A stretch of 64,000 nt of DNA from Butyrivibrio sp. (GCF_017433805.1 NZ_JAFRGN010000027.1:1-64000), one strand, 5' to 3'. Positions 26,691 through 35,912 are shown, counted from the first letter of the stretch. A program made the numbers and translations. The notes: generated by a model not told the origin, from the sequence alone.

Positions 26691-26712
26691 AGGATATGTA
26701 ATTAGCTACATA
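26669..26712. promoter_or_regulatory. Two palindromic MarR-type operators
   Basis: Site 1 (26669-26686) is TATGTA-GTTAGC-TACGTA and site 2 (26695-26712) is TATGTA-ATTAGC-TACATA. The centres are 26 bp apart. Site 1 covers the promoter spacer and site 2 the transcription start area, so binding should repress. The natural owner is the MarR regulator encoded next. Confidence 0.75.
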
Positions 26713-26787
26713 TTGTTTTTTTATGTGATTTGTTTGTATATGCCACGTGGGCAGGCGTAAATGCTCACAGAATACGAGAGGTAGAGA

Positions 26788-27276
26788 ATGACTTGTATTA
26801 GCAAAAAGGTGGAGTTCCAAAGGGACAAGGAACACGAATCAACTAGTTTTAAATTCAAGCTCATTCATGAGGCCTTTGCTAACATGTTCAACAGGCAGTT
26901 AAGGGAAGATGATATGACTTTTTCACAGCTTATGGTCATATCAATTTTGTGGGAGAGACGTGATCAGAAGGTGACACAGAAGGATATTTCCGAGGCACTT
27001 CACATCAAGCATCCTACGACAATAGGTCTTTTGAAGAGGCTTGAGGAAAAAGAAATGGTCAAGATTGTGGTGGATCCTGAGAACAGGAAATATCGCAATA
27101 TTGCCATTACTGAAAAGGGGGAAAAGTTTATTGAAATGAACAAAGAGCGCAGAAATAAGATGAATGCCATTTTAGTAGATGGAATGAATGAGCAGGAAGT
27201 CGAAATGCTGCGCAGTCTTTTGGACCGTGTTATAGATAACATGGCCAGCATGAATTCAGGCGATGAGATTGCCTGA
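26788..27276 (+). CDS. MarR-family transcriptional regulator
   Basis: A winged helix-turn-helix occupies about residues 45-110: helices FSQLMVISILW and VTQKDISEALHIKHPTTIGLLKRLEEKEMV, then the wing DPENRKYRNIAITEKG with its conserved Asp-x-Arg-like turn. Flanking helices form the dimer interface. It lies 42 bp before the first of two ABC half-transporter genes, a classic drug-responsive arrangement. Two palindromes overlap its promoter, so it probably represses its own operon and is released by a small ligand. Confidence 0.93.
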   Translation: MTCISKKVEFQRDKEHESTSFKFKLIHEAFANMFNRQLREDDMTFSQLMVISILWERRDQKVTQKDISEALHIKHPTTIGLLKRLEEKEMVKIVVDPENRKYRNIAITEKGEKFIEMNKERRNKMNAILVDGMNEQEVEMLRSLLDRVIDNMASMNSGDEIA

Positions 27277-27317
27277 AGAGAAGGAACGCAATTTATAAAA
27301 TCTAGGAGAGAGGATAT

Positions 27318-29066
27318 ATGGTTAAGACATTATTAAAAGAACTTAAAGAGTACACATTGCCATCTATTTTGACTCCACTGTGTATGATTGGTGAAGTTTT
27401 ATGTGAGATGGTAATTCCCATTTTAATGGCCAGAATCGTCGATTATGGTATTTATGGACAGGATATGGGAGTTATATTCAGAACAGGCGGAATGATGGTC
27501 GTAATCGCCATATTTGGCCTTCTGGCAGGTATTGGAGGTGCATACTACGGGGCAAATGCATCAGCCGGCTTTGCCAAGAATCTGAGAAAGAAAATGTTTG
27601 ATAATATTCAGACCTTTTCTTTTTCTAACATTGATAAATTCTCGACTTCAGGTCTTGTAACACGACTTACAACAGACGTTTCTAACCTACAGAATGCCTA
27701 CATGATGACACTTCGAATGGCTATGAGAGCGCCTGCATCACTTATAATTGCCATGGTTGCAGCATTTACCATCAGCGCCAAGATCGCAAGTATCTACCTT
27801 GTTGCGGTTATTTTCCTTGTGATCGTTATGCTGTTCGTTATGACAAGAGCAACCAGATATTTCAAGCAGGTATTCCAGAAATACGATCAGCTCAATGAGA
27901 GCGTTCAGGAAAACGTATCAGCTATCAGAGTAGTTAAGGCTTATGTTCGTGAGGACTTCGAGAACAAGAAGTTCAAAAAAGCTGCCGAGAATATCTACAA
28001 CATGTTTGTTAAGGCCGAGATGAACGTAGTATTCATGAGCCCATTTATGACAGCTACAGTTTATACCTGTATTCTTCTGGTGAGCTGGGTTGGTGCGCAC
28101 ATGATCGTTGGCGGAGAACTCACAACTGGTCAGCTCATGAGTCTTTTGACCTACTGCATGACAATCCTCATGAACCTGATGATGCTTGCTATGATCTTCG
28201 TAATGCTCACAATGGCGTCAGCTAGTGGCAAGCGTATCGCAGAAGTTATTGAGGAAAAGAGCTCCATCACTAACGGAAGCAATCCTGTCATGGAAGTTAA
28301 GGACGGAAGCATTTCTTTTGACCATGTTGAGTTCGCATATAACGAGGATTCAGAGGAACCTGTATTAAAAGACATAAATCTTGAGATTAAGTCAGGTGAG
28401 ACCATTGGTATCATCGGAGGAACAGGTTCTGCCAAGTCTTCACTGGTTAACCTTATCAGCAGACTTTACGACGTATCAAACGGCTCTGTAAAGGTTGGCG
28501 GAGTTGATGTCAGAGAATATGATCTTGAAACTCTTAGAGATCAGGTATCAGTAGTTCTTCAGAAGAACGTTCTTTTCTCAGGGACAGTTCTTGATAATCT
28601 TCGCTGGGGTGACAAGAATGCCACAGAGGAAGAGTGCAAACGTGCATGCCAGATGGCCTGCGCCGATGAATTTATAGATAAGATGCCAGACGGCTACAAC
28701 ACTGTGATCGAGCAGGGCGGAGCCAACGTATCTGGCGGACAGAGACAGAGACTTTGTATTGCCAGAGCGCTTCTTAAAAAGCCTAAGATCCTCATTCTGG
28801 ATGATTCAACAAGTGCTGTTGATACTAGTACAGATGCCAAGATCAGAAAGGCATTTGCAGAGGAAATACCTGGAACAACCAAGCTTATCATTGCTCAGAG
28901 AATCGGATCTGTTCAGGGATGTGATCGCATAATTGTCATGGATGATGGTAAGATTAACGGATTTGGAACTCATGAAGAGCTTCTTGCAAGTAACGACATT
29001 TACCGCGAGGTATACGAGTCACAGACTGGTGCAAGTGGCGATGCTGATTTTGATCAGGCGGGCTGA
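27318..29066 (+). CDS. ABC exporter half-transporter, subunit with degenerate ATP site
   Basis: Six membrane helices (about 15-305) are fused to an ATPase domain (about 330-570). Walker A is GGTGSAKSS (Ala where Gly is usual). The signature VSGGQRQRL is intact. The Walker B segment is followed by Asp where the catalytic Glu is expected (ILDDSTS), and the switch His is Gln (IAQRIGS). This pattern marks the inactive-site partner of heterodimeric exporters such as BmrCD and LmrCD. The next gene supplies the active-site partner 13 bp later. Confidence 0.93.
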   Translation: MVKTLLKELKEYTLPSILTPLCMIGEVLCEMVIPILMARIVDYGIYGQDMGVIFRTGGMMVVIAIFGLLAGIGGAYYGANASAGFAKNLRKKMFDNIQTFSFSNIDKFSTSGLVTRLTTDVSNLQNAYMMTLRMAMRAPASLIIAMVAAFTISAKIASIYLVAVIFLVIVMLFVMTRATRYFKQVFQKYDQLNESVQENVSAIRVVKAYVREDFENKKFKKAAENIYNMFVKAEMNVVFMSPFMTATVYTCILLVSWVGAHMIVGGELTTGQLMSLLTYCMTILMNLMMLAMIFVMLTMASASGKRIAEVIEEKSSITNGSNPVMEVKDGSISFDHVEFAYNEDSEEPVLKDINLEIKSGETIGIIGGTGSAKSSLVNLISRLYDVSNGSVKVGGVDVREYDLETLRDQVSVVLQKNVLFSGTVLDNLRWGDKNATEEECKRACQMACADEFIDKMPDGYNTVIEQGGANVSGGQRQRLCIARALLKKPKILILDDSTSAVDTSTDAKIRKAFAEEIPGTTKLIIAQRIGSVQGCDRIIVMDDGKINGFGTHEELLASNDIYREVYESQTGASGDADFDQAG

Positions 29067-29079
29067 GAGGTGATAGATT

Positions 29080-30996
29080 ATGGCAGAAAAGTTTAATAGA
29101 CGTGGAAAACCAATGCCCAAGGTAGAGAATCCTGGGAAATTGTTTAAAAGAATAATGAGCTATGTGTTTAAGTTTTATCCAGTGCACATGGTAACAATCG
29201 TAATATGTATTTTTATAACTGTATTTTCAAGTGTTCAGGGAACTCTTTTTACCAAGACACTTATTGATGATTATATCCAACCAATGCTTGATAGTCACAG
29301 CACGGATTATGGCCCGCTTCTTGGAGCGATGGCAAGGGTTGCGGTGTTCTATGCTATTGGTATCATCGCTGCATTTACACAGCAGAGAGTTATGGTATTT
29401 ATCAATCAGGGAACACTGAAAAGACTTCGTGAAGAGCTCTTTGAGCACATGGAGAGCCTTCCTATCAAGTACTTTGACACTCACGCCCATGGCGATATCA
29501 TGTCAATATACACTAACGATATCGATACCCTGAGACAGATGATCAGCCAGAGTATTCCTCAGCTTCTTAACTCTGCGATCACTATCGTGAGCGTATTTGC
29601 ATCAATGCTGGTTCTGAGTGTTCCGCTTACAATCGTTACAATCGCAATGGTTGGAGTTATGCTGTTCTGCTCAGCCAAGGCTACAGCTTCTTCTGGTAAG
29701 AACTTCGTAGCACAGCAGAAGAATATCGGAGCTCTTAACGGATTCATCGAAGAGATGATGACAGGCCAGAAGGTTGTCAAAGTCTTTAACCACGAGCAGG
29801 AGAGCATCAAGAGATTTGATGAACTCAATGAAGAGCTGTTCCAGAGCGCATTTAAGGCTAATGCATATTCAGGAGCACTTGGACCTATCAATGCTCAGCT
29901 TGGTAACACAAGCTACGTACTCTGCGCTATGATCGGTGGAGCCATTGCTCTTTCTGACAGCGTTGCGGTTGGCTTTACAGTAGGTGCGCTTGCCAGCTTC
30001 CTGACCTTTAACAGGAGCTTCTCAATGCCTATCAACCAGGTGAGTATGCAGTTTAACTCAATCATCATGGCTCTTGCAGGTGCTGAGCGTATCTTTAAGC
30101 TCATCGACGAGGAGCCTGAGACTGATGAAGGCTATGTAATGCTGGTTGACGCACAGGAGAAGGACGGACAGGTAGTAGAAGCTGACCACCACACAGGAAA
30201 GTGGGCATGGAAGCATTATCACAAGGCTGATAACACAACAACCTACCAGCCTATGGAGGGTGATGTTACCTTCAATGGCGTAGACTTCGGATATACAGAT
30301 GAGAAGATGGTTCTGCATGATATCGTTCTTCATGCTCATCCAGGTCAGAAGATTGCCTTTGTCGGCTCAACTGGTGCAGGTAAGACAACTATTACCAACC
30401 TGATCAACAGATTCTATGATATTCAGGATGGTAAGATCAGATACGACAATATCAATATCAACAAGATCAAGAAGGCAGACCTTCGTCGTTCTCTTGGTAT
30501 CGTTCTGCAGGATACACATCTTTTCACAGGAACGGTTATGGAGAATATCAGATATGGTAAGCTCGATGCCACAGATGATGAGGTAATTGCAGCAGCCAAG
30601 CTTGCTAATGCGCACAGCTTCATTAAGAGGCTACCTGAAGGATATGACACAATGCTCACAGGTGATGGAGCTAATCTTTCACAGGGACAGCGCCAGCTTC
30701 TTGCAATTGCTCGTGCAGCCATCGCAGATCCTCCAGTTCTGATCCTTGATGAGGCTACATCTTCAATCGATACCAGAACTGAGAAGATTGTTCAGGATGG
30801 TATGGACAAGCTCATGAAGGGCAGAACAACCTTCGTTATTGCCCACAGACTTTCAACAGTCCGCAACAGTGACTGCATCATCGTTCTTGAGCAGGGACGC
30901 ATTGTGGAGCAGGGAACTCACGACGAACTCATCGCCAAGAAGCAGAGATACTACCATCTCTATACCGGCATGAAGGAAGAGGGAGTTACAGCATAA
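29080..30996 (+). CDS. ABC exporter half-transporter, catalytic subunit
   Basis: Six membrane helices (about 25-325) are followed by an ATPase domain (about 385-630). Walker A GSTGAGKTT, Walker B ILDEATS with catalytic Glu and the switch His in IAHRLST are all intact. The signature is LSQGQ instead of LSGGQ. The protein thus contributes an intact Walker set to one site and a weak signature to the other, exactly complementing the preceding gene. Together they should form a multidrug or peptide exporter under MarR control. The substrate cannot be deduced. A 30-40-residue insert lies just before the ATPase domain. Confidence 0.94.
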   Translation: MAEKFNRRGKPMPKVENPGKLFKRIMSYVFKFYPVHMVTIVICIFITVFSSVQGTLFTKTLIDDYIQPMLDSHSTDYGPLLGAMARVAVFYAIGIIAAFTQQRVMVFINQGTLKRLREELFEHMESLPIKYFDTHAHGDIMSIYTNDIDTLRQMISQSIPQLLNSAITIVSVFASMLVLSVPLTIVTIAMVGVMLFCSAKATASSGKNFVAQQKNIGALNGFIEEMMTGQKVVKVFNHEQESIKRFDELNEELFQSAFKANAYSGALGPINAQLGNTSYVLCAMIGGAIALSDSVAVGFTVGALASFLTFNRSFSMPINQVSMQFNSIIMALAGAERIFKLIDEEPETDEGYVMLVDAQEKDGQVVEADHHTGKWAWKHYHKADNTTTYQPMEGDVTFNGVDFGYTDEKMVLHDIVLHAHPGQKIAFVGSTGAGKTTITNLINRFYDIQDGKIRYDNININKIKKADLRRSLGIVLQDTHLFTGTVMENIRYGKLDATDDEVIAAAKLANAHSFIKRLPEGYDTMLTGDGANLSQGQRQLLAIARAAIADPPVLILDEATSSIDTRTEKIVQDGMDKLMKGRTTFVIAHRLSTVRNSDCIIVLEQGRIVEQGTHDELIAKKQRYYHLYTGMKEEGVTA

Positions 30997-31006
30997 AAGA
31001 ATCAGG

Positions 31007-31043
31007 AATCTCACAGATAATTTTTATCTGTGAGGTTCTTTTT
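31007..31043 (+). terminator. Terminator after the ABC exporter operon
   Basis: AATCTCACAGATA (31007-31019) pairs with TATCTGTGAGGTT (31025-31037) with one G-U pair and is followed by a T run. Confidence 0.85.
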
Positions 31044-31045
31044 TG

Positions 31046-31076
31046 TTGTACAACTGCCTCTTAATGGCTGTATAAT
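31046..31076 (+). promoter_or_regulatory. Candidate promoter of the ECF transporter operon
   Basis: TATAAT at 31071-31076 is consensus. TTGTAC at 31046-31051 is the best -35 box but is 19 bp away. GTTGTACAAC around it is a 10-bp palindrome that could be an operator. Confidence 0.45.
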
Positions 31077-31077
31077 G

Positions 31078-31125
31078 GTTGTGTATTGTGTAGGTAACAC
31101 ATGCGAAGATAAACATATTCACAAC
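31078..31125 (+). ncRNA. Possible structured 5' leader of the ECF operon
   Basis: GTTGTG (31078-31083) can pair with CACAAC (31120-31125), enclosing a TGTGT/ACACA hairpin (31087-31091 with 31097-31101) and an A-rich single-stranded part. It resembles a small riboswitch-sized fold but matches no class I know; the stems are short. Confidence 0.25.
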
Positions 31126-31151
31126 GTAGGGGACAATAGGAGGAATTTTGT

Positions 31152-31703
31152 ATGAAAAAACTTTCAGTAAAAACAATTGTTGCAATTGGTATCGGTGCAG
31201 CTCTTTTCTTTGTACTTGGCAGATTTGTAGCTATTCCAAGTCCTGTACCTAATACTAATATTTCAATCCAGTATGGTCTTCTTGCATTTATCGCAGCTGT
31301 ATTCGGACCTGTTGCTGGTGCACTTGCAGGACTTATCGGTCACTTCTTCATCGACTTCAGCTATGGTTGGGGAGTATGGTGGAGCTGGGTTATCGCTTCT
31401 GCTGTATTTGGATGCCTTATGGGCGTTGCTACAATGCGCCTTAAGATTGACGAGGGCGAGTTCGGCACTAAGGGAATCATTACTTTTAACGTAGGCCAGG
31501 CTATTGCACACCTGATCTCATGGGTTGTTGTTGCACCTGTTCTTGATATTCTTATGTTCCAGGAGCCAGCTAACAAGGTATTCCTTCAGGGCGTTACAGG
31601 AGCTATCATCAACATCATCACAACAGCAATCGTTGGAACACTTGTATGCCTTGCATACTCCAAGGCTATTCCTAAGAAGGGCAGTCTTAAAGAGGAAAAT
31701 TAA
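31152..31703 (+). CDS. ECF transporter S component, UPF0397 family (predicted riboflavin type)
   Basis: The protein has six hydrophobic helices in 183 residues. The N-terminal KKLSVKTIVAIGIGAALFFV and LGRFVAIP segments and GLIGHFFIDFSYGWGVWWSW are diagnostic of the UPF0397 family, commonly annotated as the riboflavin-type substrate-binding subunit. S components bind the vitamin and dock on an EcfT scaffold. It is followed after 11 bp by a fused double ATPase and then EcfT, so this is a complete ECF transporter. Riboflavin as substrate is only a family label; no FMN riboswitch is visible upstream. Confidence 0.88.
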   Translation: MKKLSVKTIVAIGIGAALFFVLGRFVAIPSPVPNTNISIQYGLLAFIAAVFGPVAGALAGLIGHFFIDFSYGWGVWWSWVIASAVFGCLMGVATMRLKIDEGEFGTKGIITFNVGQAIAHLISWVVVAPVLDILMFQEPANKVFLQGVTGAIINIITTAIVGTLVCLAYSKAIPKKGSLKEEN

Positions 31704-31714
31704 GCGATTTATTT

Positions 31715-33427
31715 ATGAACGATGTAATTATTGAATTTAATGATCTTGGATTTCAGTATAGAGCGCAGGCAAAACCTACGCTCTATAATATTAATCTGAA
31801 AGTTAGAAAAGGCGAGAAGATTCTCATTGCAGGCCCATCAGGCTGCGGCAAATCTACCATGGCAAGTCTTATTAACGGACTTATTCCAATTTCCTACAAG
31901 GGAGAGATTACAGGCTCTCTTTTGATAAAAGGAAAAGAATCTCGGGAAATGTCCATGTTTGATATCTCACATATCGTGGGAACAGTGCTCCAGGATAGTG
32001 ATGCCCAGTTTGTTGGTATGACCGTGGCTGAGGATCTTGCTTTTGCGCTTGAAAACGACTGTATTCCTCAGGACAATATGAAGAACAGGGTAAAAGAGGT
32101 TGCGGAGATTCTGAATCTTGGCAGCGTGCTTCGCCATGCTCCATCAGAGCTGTCCGGTGGACAGAAACAGCGCGTATCAGTTGGTGGAGTTATGGCCAGT
32201 GATGTGGAGCTGTTCCTGTTTGACGAGCCTCTGGCTAATCTTGATCCCAAGACTGGCAAGCAGGCAATAGAGCTTATCGATGAACTTCAGAAGAGGACTG
32301 GCGCTGCGGTTATCATAATCGAGCATCGCCTGGAGGATGTGCTCCACAGGCCTGTTGACAGGATAGTTCTCATGAATGAGGGACGAATTGTCTCTGATAC
32401 TACTCCTGATGAGCTGCTTGCTTCAGAGAATCTTGCAAACTGTGGTGTTAGAGAGCCTCTGTATCTAACTGCGCTTAAATATGCCGGCGTAGATATAAAG
32501 GCTGAAATGCACCCGGCATCTCTGGATGAGCTTACTTTATCTGAAGCTGATAAGAGCAAGATCAGGGCATTTTTTGAGCAGAATAATAAGGTAAAAGAAA
32601 AGGCGGATAGCGAAGAGCTTCTGACTGTCAGAGACCTTTCTTTTACCTATGAAAAGACAAATAAAAAGACTCTTGAGGATATAGCAGCATCCATCCAAAA
32701 GGGTGAGATGGTGGCTGTTGTCGGCACTAACGGCGCCGGTAAATCCACATTTTCCAAGGTTGTCTGCGGAATGGAAAAAGAGGACAGCGGAGAAATTCTC
32801 TTTAATGGTGAGGATTTCAGGAATCTTTCCATCAAGGAGCGAGCCGAGCATGTGGGCTATGTCATGCAGAACCCCAATCAGATGATCTCCAAGGTTATGA
32901 TATTTGATGAAGTTGCCATGGGCCTTAGACTTCGCGGAGTTCCTGAGGATGAGGTTAAGACCAGAGTTGAGAAGGCACTTGAGATCTGTGGCCTTTACAA
33001 GATGCGCAACTGGCCGATTTCAGCTCTTAGTTATGGCCAGAAAAAGAGAGTAACAATCTGCTCTATTCTGGTGCTGGAGCCGGAGCTTATGATCCTGGAT
33101 GAGCCTACAGCAGGTCAGGACTATAGGAACTATACACGAATCATGGAATTCCTAAAGAGCCTCAATGACAGGGGAATTACCATTGTTATGATCACCCATG
33201 ACATGCACCTTATGCTGGAGTATGCGGACAGGAGCATTGTCTTTAACGGGGGAAGGATAATAGCAGATAAGAGCTGTGCTAAGGTTCTGACAGATACAGA
33301 TATTGTCGACAAGGCGAGCCTTAAGGAAACCAGCCTTTATCACCTTGCAGGGCTCTGCGGAATATCCGATGGAACAGCCTTTGTTCAGGGCTTTATTGAT
33401 TACGAGAGGGAAAACGTCAGGAAATGA
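31715..33427 (+). CDS. ECF transporter ATPase, fused A-A' protein
   Basis: Two complete ABC ATPase domains lie in one 570-residue chain. Domain 1 (about 5-235) has Walker A GPSGCGKST, signature LSGGQKQRV and Walker B FLFDEPLANLD. Domain 2 (about 295-525) has GTNGAGKST, LSYGQKKRV and MILDEPTAGQD. This fusion replaces separate EcfA1 and EcfA2 and energises vitamin uptake. The stop codon overlaps the EcfT start (ATGA), and the S component lies just upstream. Confidence 0.94.
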   Translation: MNDVIIEFNDLGFQYRAQAKPTLYNINLKVRKGEKILIAGPSGCGKSTMASLINGLIPISYKGEITGSLLIKGKESREMSMFDISHIVGTVLQDSDAQFVGMTVAEDLAFALENDCIPQDNMKNRVKEVAEILNLGSVLRHAPSELSGGQKQRVSVGGVMASDVELFLFDEPLANLDPKTGKQAIELIDELQKRTGAAVIIIEHRLEDVLHRPVDRIVLMNEGRIVSDTTPDELLASENLANCGVREPLYLTALKYAGVDIKAEMHPASLDELTLSEADKSKIRAFFEQNNKVKEKADSEELLTVRDLSFTYEKTNKKTLEDIAASIQKGEMVAVVGTNGAGKSTFSKVVCGMEKEDSGEILFNGEDFRNLSIKERAEHVGYVMQNPNQMISKVMIFDEVAMGLRLRGVPEDEVKTRVEKALEICGLYKMRNWPISALSYGQKKRVTICSILVLEPELMILDEPTAGQDYRNYTRIMEFLKSLNDRGITIVMITHDMHLMLEYADRSIVFNGGRIIADKSCAKVLTDTDIVDKASLKETSLYHLAGLCGISDGTAFVQGFIDYERENVRK

Positions 33428-34251
33428 ATAATCTCTTTAACTATATAGAAAAAGAATCACCTATACATGGACTTACAGGGGCTACCAAGCTTGTATGCCT
33501 GCTTCTATGGAGTCTTGCAGCTATGACAACCTATGACACCAGACTGCTTCTTGTTCTGGCTGTTCTTGGCATAGCTCTTTTCCCTATAGGCAGAATCGGA
33601 GTTAAGGATGTGTCATTTATGCTGTGGTTTACTCTGGTATTCCTGGTGCTGAACACAGTGCTGGTGTATCTTTTCTCGCCTCAGCATGGAACGGAGGTTT
33701 ATGGGACCTGTACCTATCTGTTCGGACTTTCAGGACACTTTGCGCCGACGGCTGAGCAGCTCTTTTTCCAGCTCAACTATATTCTCAAGTACTTCGCGAC
33801 TATTCCATTTGTGCTACTGTTTGTTTGCACCACCAATCCAAGCGAATTTGCAGCATCTCTTAATAAGATTGGAGTGAGCTATTCTGTTTCTTATTCCGTT
33901 GCTCTGGCCCTTCGTTATATTCCTGATATTCAGAAGCAGTATCACGAGATCAGCCAGGCATCCCAGGCAAGGGGCGTTGAGCTTAGTAAAAAAGCTTCTC
34001 TTGTAAGCAGACTTAAGTCGGCTTCTGCGATTTTGGTTCCACTTATCCTCAGCAGTATGGACAGAATCGAGATAATATCCAATGCTATGGAGCTTAGATG
34101 CTTTGGTAAGAATAAAAAGAGAACCTGGTACATGGCCCAGAAATTCAAAGCGCTGGACTATGTGAGTATGATTGTGTGTGCACTTCTACTAGTGGCATCA
34201 ATTACGCTTACACATATAAACGGCAGCAGGTTCTATAATCCGTTTAAATAG
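33424..34251 (+). CDS. ecfT: EcfT, membrane scaffold of the ECF transporter
   Basis: Five or six hydrophobic helices surround a long cytoplasmic coupling region. Two Ala/Cys-Arg-Gly-type motifs are visible: SQARGVEL near residue 178 and ELRCFG near 222, which in this family transmit ATPase movement to the S component. It overlaps the fused ATPase gene by 4 bp and ends just before a terminator. Its 275 residues are typical. Confidence 0.92.
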   Translation: MNNLFNYIEKESPIHGLTGATKLVCLLLWSLAAMTTYDTRLLLVLAVLGIALFPIGRIGVKDVSFMLWFTLVFLVLNTVLVYLFSPQHGTEVYGTCTYLFGLSGHFAPTAEQLFFQLNYILKYFATIPFVLLFVCTTNPSEFAASLNKIGVSYSVSYSVALALRYIPDIQKQYHEISQASQARGVELSKKASLVSRLKSASAILVPLILSSMDRIEIISNAMELRCFGKNKKRTWYMAQKFKALDYVSMIVCALLLVASITLTHINGSRFYNPFK

Positions 34252-34269
34252 AAAATGTAACATGTTATT

Positions 34270-34298
34270 AAAAATCCGCAGTTGATGCGGATTTTTTT
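34270..34298 (+). terminator. Terminator after ecfT
   Basis: AAAAATCCGCA (34270-34280) pairs with TGCGGATTTTT (34286-34296) around GTTGA, ending in a T run. Confidence 0.88.
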
Positions 34299-34324
34299 AT
34301 TTTATCAATGTATTTTCCCAGATT

Positions 34325-34485
34325 TGCATCGAATTTTCTGTTTTGTCCATAATAGATGCTAGTTTAGATGTTTTTTTCATGCCTTAGGCATCAAAAAAAT
34401 GGATTATAGTATTATTGATGAGAATTCTTTTCTAATATGCATTTTTAGTGCATCAATAATCAACAATTCCCGCATTATTGATGCA
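34325..34485. repeat. Phased array of three inverted-repeat units (TGCATC ... GATGCA)
   Basis: Unit 1 (34325-34360), unit 2 (34387-34422) and unit 3 (34449-34485) each consist of a TGCATC half-site, 24 or 25 bases, and a GATGCA half-site (unit 2 is weaker: GGCATC and GATGAG). Units are separated by exactly 26 bases and start 62 bp apart. Unit 3 has a perfect 12-bp arm, TGCATCAATAAT. The sequence between the half-sites is otherwise unrelated between units. The same pattern recurs before coaBC. Confidence 0.85.
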
Positions 34486-34648
34486 GCAATGTGAGAAATT
34501 AGTTTAAATGATCGAAATGGCTATGAAATACTTTCTGATAAACGAGAAATACGTTTGATAGTGATGTACAATAATAGAACTGACATGAAATTGTCAGACA
34601 ACTATTATTGCAGGGGTATGCAAAAAGTTTAAAGGAGGGTAATTCAAA

Positions 34649-35794
34649 ATGGCAGATCGTATCGTATTAAACACCGTGTCATACCACGGCTCAGGGGCAA
34701 TTAAGGAGATTGTTGGTATTGCACAGAGCAAGGGATTTAAGCATGTGTTTGTTGCTTCAGATCCAGACCTTATCAAGTTTGGGGTAACTGCTAAGGTCAC
34801 AGATCTTTTGGACGAGGCTAAGATTCCTTATACCGTATATTCCAACATTAAGCCTAATCCAACTATTGAGAACGTTCAGAGTGGTGTTAAGGCATTCAGG
34901 GAGTGCGGAGCAGATTCTATCATCACAATCGGTGGTGGTTCTTCTATGGATACAGCCAAGGCTATTGGCGTAATCATCACAAACCCTGAGTTTGAGGATG
35001 TAAGATCTCTTGAGGGCGTTGCTCCTACCAAGAATCATGCAGTTCCTACAATCGCAGTTCCTACAACAGCCGGAACAGCTGCTGAGGTTACTATCAACTA
35101 CGTTATCACAGATGTGGAGAAAAAGCGTAAATTCGTTTGCGTAGACACCAACGATATTCCAGAAGTTGCTATCGTTGATCCAGATATGATGAGCTCAATG
35201 CCTAAGGGACTTACTGCTTCTACAGGTATGGACGCTCTTACACATGCTATCGAGGGCTATACAACAAGAGGCGCATGGGAACTTACAGATATGTTCCATC
35301 TTGAAGCTATTAAGCTTATTGGCGCTAACCTTCGTGATGCTGTTGAGAACAAGCCAGAGGGAAGAAAAGGAATGGCTATGGCTCAGTACATCGCAGGAAT
35401 GGGCTTCTCAAATGTAGGTCTTGGAATTGACCACGCTATGGCTCATACTCTTTCAGCATATTACGATACACCACATGGTGTTGCATGTGCTATGTTCCTT
35501 CCAATCTCCATGGAATTCAACCGTGACTTCACAGGCGAGAAGTACAGAGAGATTGCAAGAGTTCTCGGAGTTAAGGGCGTTGATGAGATGTCTCAGGAAG
35601 AGTATCGAGACGCAGCAATAGGCGCTGTTAAGCAGCTCTCCAAGGATGTTGGAATCCCAGAAAAGAACGAGAAGATTCGCGAAGAGGATCTTGATCAGCT
35701 TGCAACAGACGCTCTTGCAGATGCTTGCTATCCTGGAAACCCAAGAGAAGCAACCAAAGAGCAGGTTATCGAGATGTTCAGAATGTTGATGTAA
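34649..35794 (+). CDS. Iron-type (group III) alcohol dehydrogenase, FucO-like
   Basis: An NAD(P)-dependent oxidoreductase of the FucO/1,3-propanediol/butanol dehydrogenase family. The nucleotide-binding GGGSSMDTAK is near residue 96. The metal ligands are visible as Asp and His in DALTHAIEGY (about 194-198), His in GIDHAMAHTL and His in TPHGVACA. At 381 residues it is closest in length to lactaldehyde reductase, but the substrate cannot be fixed. It has its own promoter region with a striking operator-like array, and its own terminator. It probably helps regenerate NAD during fermentation. Confidence 0.92.
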   Translation: MADRIVLNTVSYHGSGAIKEIVGIAQSKGFKHVFVASDPDLIKFGVTAKVTDLLDEAKIPYTVYSNIKPNPTIENVQSGVKAFRECGADSIITIGGGSSMDTAKAIGVIITNPEFEDVRSLEGVAPTKNHAVPTIAVPTTAGTAAEVTINYVITDVEKKRKFVCVDTNDIPEVAIVDPDMMSSMPKGLTASTGMDALTHAIEGYTTRGAWELTDMFHLEAIKLIGANLRDAVENKPEGRKGMAMAQYIAGMGFSNVGLGIDHAMAHTLSAYYDTPHGVACAMFLPISMEFNRDFTGEKYREIARVLGVKGVDEMSQEEYRDAAIGAVKQLSKDVGIPEKNEKIREEDLDQLATDALADACYPGNPREATKEQVIEMFRMLM

Positions 35795-35849
35795 TTAGTA
35801 GCATAACGTCTTGGTGAGTTACAAGTAAAACTGAATTAAATGTAAATTG

Positions 35850-35886
35850 TCCGCGCTGCATATGATATGTGGCGCGGATTTTTTTG
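35850..35886 (+). terminator. Terminator after the alcohol dehydrogenase
   Basis: TCCGCGC (35850-35856) pairs with GCGCGGA (35872-35878); an inner TGCATA/TATGTG pair extends it. A T run follows. Confidence 0.82.
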
Positions 35887-35912
35887 TTGCAATATCGAAG
35901 GGTAATTGATAT

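Larger units (their letters stand above)
34252..34648. other. Intergenic region before the alcohol dehydrogenase
   Basis: It holds the ecfT terminator (34270-34298), an array of six alternating half-sites (34325-34485) and about 160 bp of leader. The leader contains the inverted repeat CTGACA-N6-TGTCAG at 34580-34597 and a strong AAAGGAGGG ribosome site before the gene. No gene was seen. Confidence 0.7.

Noticed and set aside
31040-31151. FMN riboswitch before the UPF0397 gene
   Set aside because: The region is only about 110 bp and none of the conserved FMN-box segments is recognisable.
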